Shown here: positions 57,877 to 64,000 of the stretch, in pieces | How positions within the stretch are numbered: the stretch's first letter is position 1 | Layout of the letters: each line of letters opens with the position of its first letter | Assembly: GCF_025464955.1 (NCBI RefSeq) | Contig: NZ_JAODNM010000140.1 | Coordinates: forward strand, 37,286 to 101,285 | Origin: Amycolatopsis sp. | GTDB taxonomy: Bacteria > Actinomycetota > Actinomycetes > Mycobacteriales > Pseudonocardiaceae | Direction of reading: 5' to 3' | DNA: 64,000 nucleotides | Notes under the pieces: model-generated | Database searches by the model: none | The model's input: only the letters and a program-made list of their open reading frames with translations | Told to the model about the DNA's origin: nothing | Made by a program: the position numbers and the translations under genes

Positions 57877-59505
57877 ATGGCGAAAATGGCGCCGCGCAGC
57901 GACGAGGCCGACTACGTGGTCGTCGGGTCGGGCAGCTCCGGGGCAGCGGTCGCGGGCCGGCTGGCGGAGTCGGGCGCGAGCGTGATCGTGCTCGAGGCCG
58001 GCGGAACCGACGAGAAGCTGATCGTCAAGAAGCCGGGGCTGAGCGGCCCCATGCACGCGGTGCCCCAGCTCAAGAAGCCCTTCGACTGGGGCTACTACTC
58101 GGTGCCGCAGAAGCACCTCCTCGACCGCAGGCTGCCAGTGCCGCGCGGCAAGGTGGTCGGCGGCTCCAGTTCCATCAACGGCATGGTCTACGTCCGCGGC
58201 AACCGCGCCAACTTCGACTCCTGGGCCGCCGAAGGCAACGTGGGTTGGGACGCCGACAGCGTGAACGCCGCGTACAAGCGGTTGGAGGACTTCGAGGACG
58301 GGGAGGACGCCTTCCGGGGCGCGGGCGGACCGATCCGGGTCACCCGCAACAAGGACCCGGAACAGGGGTCGCTGCAGTTCCTCCAAGCCACCGCCGACAC
58401 ACTCGGCTGCAAGATCCTCGACGACTACAACGCCGAGTCTCAAGAGGGTGTCAGCCGGATGCAGCAGAACGCCGCCGACGGCCTGCGCTACAGCGCTTCC
58501 CGCGGCTACCTCCACCATCTCGCGCCGCCGACGCTTCAACTGCAGTCCGGGGTGCTGGCGAAGAAAGTCGTCATCGACAACGGTCGCGCCGTCGGCGTCG
58601 AGGTCGTCGACACCGACGGCACCCACCGCACCGTCCGCGCCGGCAAGGAGGTCATCCTTTCGGCCGGGTTCGTCGGATCCGCGCAGCTGCTGATGCTTTC
58701 CGGCGTCGGCCACGCCGAGCACCTCAAGGAGCACGGCATCGACGTCCTCGCGGACCTGCCGGTCGGCGACAACCTGCACGACCACATGTTCCACGCGCTG
58801 ACCTTCCACGTGTCGTCGAGCAGGAACAAGGGCGCGGCGTCCTACTTCGCGCGCGGACTGGTCAAGGAGCTGATCCGGCCCGGCACCACCTTCCTGGCGA
58901 ACTCGGTCTTCGAGGCGGTCGCGTTCCTCAAGACGTCCCAAGCCGGCGCGGTCCCCGACCTCCAGCTGCACCTCCTGCCGTGGGCGTACGTGTCGCCCAA
59001 CCAGGACGCGCCGATCCGGCACGACGTCGACAAGCGCACCGCGCTCACCGCGCTGGCGACGCTGATCTATCCGAAGAGCCGCGGCACGTTGCGGCTCGCC
59101 TCGGCCGACCCGGGCACTGCGCCATTGATCGACTTCCAGTACCTGGCCGACCCGGCCGACCTCGAGGTGCTCGGCGAGGGCTCTGAGATGGTGCGCGAGA
59201 TCTTCGCTTCAAAGGCGTTCAACGGCACGGTCAAGGAGGAGATCCACCCGGGCAAGGAGCTGCGAGGCCAGGGCCTGCGCGACGCGATCCTGAATCGCGC
59301 GACGTCGGTCTACCACGGCGTCGGCACCTGCCGGATGGGAATCGACGAGCTCGCGGTCGTCGGCCCCGATCTCAGGGTTCGCGGCGTCGAGGGACTGCGG
59401 GTGTGCGACGCCTCGATCATGCCGTCGATCACCGGCGGCAACACCAACGCGCCCTGCATCATGATCGGCGAGATGGGCGCGCAACTCGTTCTCTCAGGCA
59501 AGTAA
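57877..59505 (+). CDS. GMC family FAD-dependent oxidoreductase
   Basis: A 542-aa flavoprotein of the choline/alcohol dehydrogenase group. The FAD motif VVVGSGSSGAAVAGRL starts near residue 14, followed by VIVLEAGG; GMC signature 1 is PRGKVVGGSSSINGMVYVRG, signature 2 lies in AGFVGSAQLLMLSGVG, and the catalytic His is in SVYHGVGTCRMG with Asn in GGNTNAPCIMIGEMG. It oxidises an alcohol to an aldehyde. The aldehyde dehydrogenase gene starts 13 bases after its stop, so the two make an alcohol-to-acid pathway. The substrate is not evident; the start region differs from BetA. ATG 57877. Confidence 0.92.
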   Translation: MAKMAPRSDEADYVVVGSGSSGAAVAGRLAESGASVIVLEAGGTDEKLIVKKPGLSGPMHAVPQLKKPFDWGYYSVPQKHLLDRRLPVPRGKVVGGSSSINGMVYVRGNRANFDSWAAEGNVGWDADSVNAAYKRLEDFEDGEDAFRGAGGPIRVTRNKDPEQGSLQFLQATADTLGCKILDDYNAESQEGVSRMQQNAADGLRYSASRGYLHHLAPPTLQLQSGVLAKKVVIDNGRAVGVEVVDTDGTHRTVRAGKEVILSAGFVGSAQLLMLSGVGHAEHLKEHGIDVLADLPVGDNLHDHMFHALTFHVSSSRNKGAASYFARGLVKELIRPGTTFLANSVFEAVAFLKTSQAGAVPDLQLHLLPWAYVSPNQDAPIRHDVDKRTALTALATLIYPKSRGTLRLASADPGTAPLIDFQYLADPADLEVLGEGSEMVREIFASKAFNGTVKEEIHPGKELRGQGLRDAILNRATSVYHGVGTCRMGIDELAVVGPDLRVRGVEGLRVCDASIMPSITGGNTNAPCIMIGEMGAQLVLSGK

Positions 59506-59518
59506 CCGGAAGACGACC

Positions 59519-61093
59519 ATGACCCTCACCCCGCTCGAGCTCACCCGTCCCGCGTCGACGACCGATGCGCTCCTGCGGCGACTCGTCGCCAGGGTGCCGG
59601 GTTCGTCCGGCGCGACCTGGAAGCTCGCCGAGGTCTACACCGGCGAGACGCTCGTCGAGCTGCCGCAGTCGACGCCGGCCGACATCGAGCAGGCGTTCGC
59701 CATCGCGCGCGAGGCGCAGCGGAAATGGGCCGCCACCCCGCTCAAACAGCGGCTGGCGGTGTTCAAGCGGGCGCATGCGATCTTCCTCGACAACGCGCGG
59801 ACCGTCGCCGACCTCATCCAGGTCGAGAGCGGCAAAAACCGGCGGATGGCGATCGAGGAGACCTGCGACCCGCCGATGGTGATGAGCCATTATCTGAAGC
59901 GGGCCGCCAAGTTGCTGGCGCCGGTCAGGCGCGGCGGGCCGGTGCCGCTGCTGACGACGTCGACCGAGATCCGGCAGCCCAAGGGCGTCGTCGGCATTAT
60001 CGCGCCCTGGAACTTCCCGTTCGCCACCGGCATCTCCGACGCTGTGCCGGCGCTGATGGCCGGCAACGCGGTCGTGCTCAAGCCCGACAACAAGACAGCG
60101 CTCTCACCGCTCTACGGCGTTCAACTGCTGGAAGAGGCCGGCCTGCCGGAGGGCGTGTTCCAGGTGGTGTGCGGCGAGGGCCCGGACGTCGGTCCCACGC
60201 TCATCGACCGCGCCGACTACGTGATGTTCACCGGCTCCACGGCCACCGGCCGGATGATCGGCGAGCGGGCGGGCCGGAACCTCATCGGCTGCTGCCTCGA
60301 GCTCGGCGGCAAGAACCCGATGATCGTGCTCTCCGACGCCGACCTGGAAGCGGCCGTGCGGGGCGCGATCTTCGGCGCGTTCGGCAACACTGGCCAGATC
60401 TGCATGCACATCGAGCGCATGTACCTACCGGAGTCCAGCTACGACGAGTTCAAGAACGCTTTCGTGGCCAAGGCCGAGGCGCTCGACGTCCGCGCCGCCT
60501 ACGACTTCGGCCCCGACATGGGTTCGCTCGTCTCCGTCGACCAGATGCGCCGCGTGAAGTCGCATGTCGAGGACGCCGTCGCCAAGGGCGCCACCGTGCT
60601 CTGTGGGGGCAAGCCCCGGCCCGATCTGGGCCCGGCGTTCTTCGAGCCGACGATTCTCGAGGGCGTCACGAAAGACATGCTCTGCGGCGTCACCGAAACC
60701 TTCGGACCCGTTGTCGCGCTGCACAAGTACCGCACCGTCGAGGAAGCCGTCGCGCTCGCCAATGACACCGACTACGGCCTCAACGCCTCGGTCTGGAGTG
60801 GCGACGTCCACGCCGCGCGCGCCGTGGCCGCGCGCCTCGAATCCGGCAACGTCAACATCAACGACATCCTCGCCACCGCCTACGCCGCCAAGGGAACGCC
60901 GTCCGGCGGTGTCAAGAGCTCCGGCGTCGGCGCACGTCACGGCGACCAGGGCCTGCTCAAGTACACCGACGTGCAGAACATGGCCGTGCTCAAGAGGCAG
61001 GTCATGGGCCCCCGGCCAGGTCAAGATCATGAAAAGTACGTCAAGGGCATGCTCTCCGGACTGAAGATCATGCGGAAGTTGCACATCCGATAG
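59519..61093 (+). CDS. NAD(P)+-dependent aldehyde dehydrogenase (SSADH-like)
   Basis: A 524-aa aldehyde dehydrogenase. The cofactor region is GIIAPWNFPFATGISDAVPA and MFTGSTATGRMIGERAG; the general base is Glu261 in CLELGGKNP and the nucleophile Cys295 in GNTGQICMHIERM. The sequence resembles succinate-semialdehyde dehydrogenases. An N-terminal extension of about 35 residues and a basic C-terminal tail (KIMRKLHIR) are present. It is co-transcribed with the GMC oxidoreductase and should oxidise the aldehyde that enzyme produces. ATG 59519. Confidence 0.93.
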   Translation: MTLTPLELTRPASTTDALLRRLVARVPGSSGATWKLAEVYTGETLVELPQSTPADIEQAFAIAREAQRKWAATPLKQRLAVFKRAHAIFLDNARTVADLIQVESGKNRRMAIEETCDPPMVMSHYLKRAAKLLAPVRRGGPVPLLTTSTEIRQPKGVVGIIAPWNFPFATGISDAVPALMAGNAVVLKPDNKTALSPLYGVQLLEEAGLPEGVFQVVCGEGPDVGPTLIDRADYVMFTGSTATGRMIGERAGRNLIGCCLELGGKNPMIVLSDADLEAAVRGAIFGAFGNTGQICMHIERMYLPESSYDEFKNAFVAKAEALDVRAAYDFGPDMGSLVSVDQMRRVKSHVEDAVAKGATVLCGGKPRPDLGPAFFEPTILEGVTKDMLCGVTETFGPVVALHKYRTVEEAVALANDTDYGLNASVWSGDVHAARAVAARLESGNVNINDILATAYAAKGTPSGGVKSSGVGARHGDQGLLKYTDVQNMAVLKRQVMGPRPGQDHEKYVKGMLSGLKIMRKLHIR

Positions 61094-61112
61094 CCGCCGT
61101 CCCGCCGACCAT

Positions 61113-61177
61113 CGCAACTCGCCGTCGAGTTGCGGTACTTAGCGTCCGCAACGATCGCAACTCGCCGTCGAGTTGCG
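61113..61177. repeat. paired 22-bp palindromes next to TIR element copy C
   Basis: Two palindromes (61113-61134, 61156-61177) 43 bases apart. The spacer GTACTTAGCGTCCGCAACGAT is nearly the reverse complement of the spacer at 10228-10248. Twelve bases later the TIR element begins. Confidence 0.9.
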
Positions 61178-61189
61178 GCCTTTGCGTGC

Positions 61190-61536
61190 GCGGGTTACGC
61201 GCGTGTGCAAGGAGGGCACTTTTGTGGCTCTTGTGTCGTATGTGTGGGTCCGCGACGCCTCAGTGGGTGCCGGGTGAGGTTCTTGAGCTCAGCGGGTGTG
61301 GTCGGCTGTCAGTGACTGTGGGACTCGTCGGCGTGAACGTGGGACTCGCCGAGCCGGAGTGTGGGACTCGCCGACGCGCTGTGCGAGTCCCACGTTCAGA
61401 TCGACGAGTCCCACGTTCAGCTTCGGACACCGGCATTCGCCGTACACCGACACGACCCGGCCCTTGCTGCGGTAAACGCAGCCAGTCCACAGCAACCAGC
61501 ACCCTTACATACGACCGAAGAGCCACAAAAGGGCCT
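61190..61536 (+). repeat. TIR element copy C, most complete copy
   Basis: The left end (61190-61243) contains CGGGTTACGCGCGTGTGCAA and GGGCACTTTTGTGGCTCTTG; the right end (61507-61534) is its inverted match over about 28 bases with a few mismatches. Forward half-sites GTGGGACTCG lie at 61318, 61339 and 61361, inverted ones at 61384 and 61405. About 80 bases between the array and the right end have no match in copies A and B. No transposase or coding frame is present. Confidence 0.88.
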
Positions 61537-61578
61537 GTCCTGCTCTATCCGTGGGTCTGCGATGGTCGTGGGTGCTGG

Positions 61579-61719
61579 CTACTGCAGCGAGGACCGGGGC
61601 GGCCGGGTGCTCGTGAAGCGGTTCTGCAGGGCCTGTCCTGTCGTGCCCGTTGTGCTGACGCCCCGGTCCGAATCGGTCGTGCGGCCATTCACCCGCACGG
61701 TGAAGCGGGATTCGGCCAT
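61579..61719 (-). pseudogene. short frame cut off beside the TIR element
   Basis: A 46-codon frame starting MAESRFTVRVNGRTTDSDRG with a strong binding site (AGGAG, 4 bases before ATG) that overlaps the stop of the PhlG-like gene upstream. The start looks like that of a real gene in the same operon, but the frame soon becomes low-complexity (TTGTTGQALQNRFTSTRPPR) and stops about 40 bases from the TIR element. I read it as a gene start whose body was lost; a genuine small protein is the alternative. Confidence 0.4.
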
Positions 61720-61728
61720 CTGACTCCT

Positions 61729-62601
61729 CTATGGCGTGCCGTTGAACTCCTCGTACAGGGCCGGGAGGAACGACGCGAGGTGGTTCATCTCGGCGGCGCA
61801 ATGGTAGAGCAGGCCGGCGCCGAGGGCTTCCATGTCCGGCTCGCCCAGTGGCGCACGGCCCGCGGGAGGAGTGGCGACGGACGTGGCCGGCAGGTCGAGG
61901 TGCTGCAGGTGGTTGAGGAAGAACCTGCTGCGCATCTCCGCGCCGCCACTGGTGGCACGGACCTGGTGGACGATCCAGCCGAAGGCGACCGGCGCCACGC
62001 TCAGGCCGACGCGGGCGGCGATGACGGTTTCACCCGGCTTCGACGCCTCGAAGCCAAGCCGTGTCGGGTCGACGAACCGGATGGCCAGCGGGTTCATCTT
62101 CCCGCCGACGTACTCATCCACATAGGACACGTTGCCGACGTAGCGCTGACGGTCGGTCAACGTGCGGTCGCCGCTCCGACGCTCGGCCGCCGCGCTGTAC
62201 TGGTGCGCGTCCGGGTGCCACAGCTTGTACCGGCTGGACTCGCCGGCGTGCCAGCCGAACCACCAGTCCCACATCTGCCCGGTGACCCCGGGCATGTCGG
62301 TAAGCACCGAAACCGCGACCACCCCGCTGTCCACTGTGGTCCAGCCGGTTTCCATCTTGTGATACCCGGGCCGCGACATGATCCGCGCCGCGTCCGCGAG
62401 GTCGTAGCCGTACTCCGTCGGCGCCATCCCGGCGAGCAGCACCTCGGGCACGTGCGATTGGACCGGGAGGGTGTCCTCGCGGAAGTACTTGGCGTACGGC
62501 TTAGCCAGGTCCGCCTCGCGGTAGCCCAGGTAACGATCTTCGCCGGAATAGGACACGGGCGCGGCCGTCTTGTCGGCTTCGGTGGGTTCATAGGTGAACA
62601 T
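61729..62601 (-). CDS. PhlG-like (2,4-diacetylphloroglucinol hydrolase family) protein
   Basis: A 290-aa zinc hydrolase-like protein. Conserved parts of the PhlG fold are visible: MWDWWFGWHAGESSRYKLWH then PDAHQYS, HKMETGWTTVDSGVVAVSV, and a C-terminal LLYHCAAEMNHLASFLP, with His and Glu placed to bind the metal. PhlG cleaves a carbon-carbon bond of diacetylphloroglucinol; most relatives have unknown phenolic substrates. ATG 62601 follows GAGGGAG. A TetR-like inverted repeat sits 30 bases upstream, and no regulator gene is nearby, so control would be in trans. Confidence 0.85.
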   Translation of the reverse strand: MFTYEPTEADKTAAPVSYSGEDRYLGYREADLAKPYAKYFREDTLPVQSHVPEVLLAGMAPTEYGYDLADAARIMSRPGYHKMETGWTTVDSGVVAVSVLTDMPGVTGQMWDWWFGWHAGESSRYKLWHPDAHQYSAAAERRSGDRTLTDRQRYVGNVSYVDEYVGGKMNPLAIRFVDPTRLGFEASKPGETVIAARVGLSVAPVAFGWIVHQVRATSGGAEMRSRFFLNHLQHLDLPATSVATPPAGRAPLGEPDMEALGAGLLYHCAAEMNHLASFLPALYEEFNGTP

Positions 62602-62630
62602 CGTCGGCTCCCTCGGTTGGACCCTGCATT

Positions 62631-62650
62631 AATGTACTTTATGGTACATT
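62631..62650. promoter_or_regulatory. probable operator upstream of the PhlG-like gene
   Basis: AATGTAC (62631-62637) and GTACATT (62644-62650) form a perfect 7-base inverted repeat with a 6-base spacer in AT-rich promoter sequence. The form is typical of TetR-family operators. Confidence 0.6.
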
Positions 62651-62699
62651 TTTAGCACAGGCCCGCCGAGGGAGCGGAGACGACGCACAACGGCCTGCG

Positions 62700-63601
62700 T
62701 CAGAAGACCGGAGCCGGCGCAGTGGCGTTGAGCGCCGTGACGACCGTCTGCTCCTCGTACGCGAAATGGGTCTCCAGCTCGGACGCCAGTCGGTCGAGTT
62801 CGTCACGCAGCCGGACAGGATCGCTTTCACCCGGGACATAACCGTCGACGAGCTGCTGGATCTCCGTCTGGAGTCGCGCCACCACCACGTGTTCCGCACC
62901 CAGTTTCGCCAGCGCCGGAGCGAGCGCGGGGAACTGCCGCGCCAGCATCGGGAAGGTCGCCATGTCCTCCCCCGTGTGGTGCCGCTTCAACGCCCCGCAG
63001 AAGTTCAGGCAGTGCACGCGCATCTCCTGCCCCAGGTCGGGCGGCGTCCGTTCAATCGAACCGGCGGTGCCGTCGACGACCTTGTCCGCCTGACGACGGA
63101 GTTCAGCGAGCTCCTCGCGCAGCCAGTCGTGCACCTCGACCAGCCAGTCCCCCATTCCCTTGACTCGATCAAGCTCCGAACCGACCCGATGCAGCACCAC
63201 CACCGGGATCTCCCGGGTCGTTTTGGCCTGGTGTTCGGCGAATCCAGGAGCCTCGTCGAGCACTTGGGAGAACAGTCCGTCGCGCTCCTGCCCCTGTGGA
63301 ATGCCCGCGATCGCCTCGTAGGTTTCGGCGCCGGTCTCGACGGTCACCATCGGGTTCTTCCGAATATTGTGGTACCACGCCGGATGGTTCGCGGCCCCCA
63401 TCGCGGACGCGACGACGATGCCTTTTCCGCCGATTTCCAGGTATCCCAGCAGACTGGTCCGGTGTTGCCCACTCCGGCCCCCACGGTGTTCAACAGGACC
63501 AACCGCCAGCCCTCGAACATCCCACTCAGTTTTCCACCGTTGTCCCGAAACTCGGTGATGAGTCCTCGTTGGAACCCGGCGATGTCAAAATTCTCGTTCA
63601 C
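62700..63601 (-). pseudogene. deazaflavin-dependent nitroreductase fused to a hemerythrin domain, frameshifted
   Basis: The start (GTG 63601, MNENFDIAGFQRGLITEFRD, AAGGA upstream) and the rest are in different frames. The first piece ends GWRLVLLNTVGAGVGN; the second runs RSGQHRTSLLGYLEIGGKG, then VASAMGAANHPAWYHNIRKN. Adding one base to the run of five C at 63478-63482 joins them as VGGRSGQHRTSLL, the expected DUF385/Ddn sequence. The C-terminal half (about 140-300 of the joined protein) is a hemerythrin domain: HDWLREELAEL, KRHHTGEDMATFPML and HFAYEEQTV supply the di-iron ligands. The fusion would pair F420-dependent reduction with an O2/NO-sensing iron site. One sequencing error could explain the break. 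Confidence 0.75.
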
Positions 63602-63906
63602 ATAGTCCTTTCCAGATCACTAGAACAGATCGGAGGCAGACCACGAGACACCACTGAACACGCGCACTACATAAGGACGCCAAAAAACCCCAAGACGATG
63701 CCCTACGCGAGAGACTCGGAACAATGCCGTTCTCTGTGGTGGCTAAGAAAAGCCGTAACCTCCGTGCATAGGCCCATCTGGGGCGCACACGAAGATTAAC
63801 ACCCTCGCCACCACGACCGCAAGGCAGCGTCGCTCACACTCCGGCGACACGGGGGAAGAGGACTTCGGCGTTGCCCTGCGTGTCAGGGTGAGTTGAGTCC
63901 ACTGGT
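63602..63906. other. intergenic region, nothing recognised
   Basis: This 305-base stretch lies upstream of the frameshifted nitroreductase gene. It must contain that gene's promoter. I find no repeat of the three families, no strong hairpin and no supported coding frame in it. Confidence 0.4.
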
Positions 63907-64000
63907 TCACAGCAACCCGGCCTGATGCAGGGCGAGATACGGATCGACTGAGATGACCCGCACGAGCATGTCCTCGCTGGTCGAGGGCGATAATGTGCAG
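63907..64000 (-). CDS. possible 3' end of a gene that continues beyond the window
   Basis: The minus-strand frame ending at TGA 63907 reads TSEDMLVRVISVDPYLALHQ then AGLL. The piece MLVRVISVDPY resembles the N-terminal region of zinc-free MDR oxidoreductases (VLVRVxxxSVDPYMR), yet it ends after 11 more residues, so a truncated gene is possible. Too little is visible to decide. Confidence 0.25.
   Translation of the reverse strand, partial: CTLSPSTSEDMLVRVISVDPYLALHQAGLL

Noticed and set aside
61196..61536. Insertion sequence with transposase
   Set aside because: The element has inverted ends but at most about 350 bp and no coding frame with transposase motifs. It is annotated as a repeat only.

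Overview
The window is about 64 kb of high-GC actinomycete chromosome. The gene content (an Mce operon, CofC of the F420 pathway, NdgR beside leuCD, a lysine/alanine-tailed HupB, many GTG starts) and the gene order fit the order Pseudonocardiales, probably an Amycolatopsis-like species. That placement is inference from content; no rRNA or taxonomic marker was compared. Most of the window is ordinary core and semi-core genome: no phage, integrase, transposase, CRISPR array, tRNA or rRNA gene was recognised.

Layout. 1-4057 is the 3' end of an Mce lipid-import operon (mceD partial, E, F and two Mce-associated proteins). 4119-8377 holds secreted proteins: an unknown, a seven-repeat RCC1-like propeller on the minus strand and two DUF6801-like proteins. 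8475-15854 carries a PucR-type regulator, a dehydrogenase remnant among repeats, an arginase-family enzyme, pyruvate carboxylase and a LuxR-type regulator. 15973-21174 is a convergent pair of secreted serine peptidases, one sedolisin-like and one subtilase lacking its oxyanion Asn. 21540-32132 is housekeeping: recG, a DAK2-domain protein, rpmB, ung, gamma carbonic anhydrase, a GH27 alpha-galactosidase, an acetyltransferase, thiL, a small Lrp-type protein, DUF3515 and ddl. 32139-39121 has a MocR regulator divergent from a flavin-binding protein, then a two-component system divergent from a ferric-reductase/FMN-binding/ApbE electron-transfer operon. 39470-45410 has a glycosyltransferase, a Tet/OtrA-like ribosomal protection GTPase with a probable leader peptide, a cysteine dioxygenase, gpsA with a coupled 51-aa protein, and cofC. 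45478-55622 has ppk, a NUDIX/histidine-phosphatase fusion, a large AfsR-like regulator, hupB, leuD-leuC and ndgR. 55690-64000 is accessory: a broken peptidase, an unknown gene divergent from a MarR regulator, a GMC oxidoreductase/aldehyde dehydrogenase pair, a PhlG-like hydrolase and a frameshifted nitroreductase-hemerythrin fusion.

The most unusual feature is non-coding. Three families of structured repeats sit between genes. (1) A 270-350 bp element with terminal inverted repeats and a core of 10-bp half-sites GTGGGACTCG spaced 21-23 bp, three forward then two or three inverted (25806-26088, 39125-39392, 61190-61536, plus an end fragment at 10153-10200). (2) A pair of 22-bp palindromes with arms CGCAACTCG/CGAGTTGCG, set exactly 43 bp apart at three loci, with two single copies. 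(3) A hairpin CTCGTGAGTGTTCCGGC that supplies the TCG-TGA stop to three neighbouring genes. Families 1 and 2 are joined in the same arrangement at two loci, each beside a truncated gene. Other points of note are the missing normal start codon of the AfsR-like regulator, the leader of the ribosomal protection gene, and an inverted repeat covering the ribosome binding site of the ferric-reductase operon.
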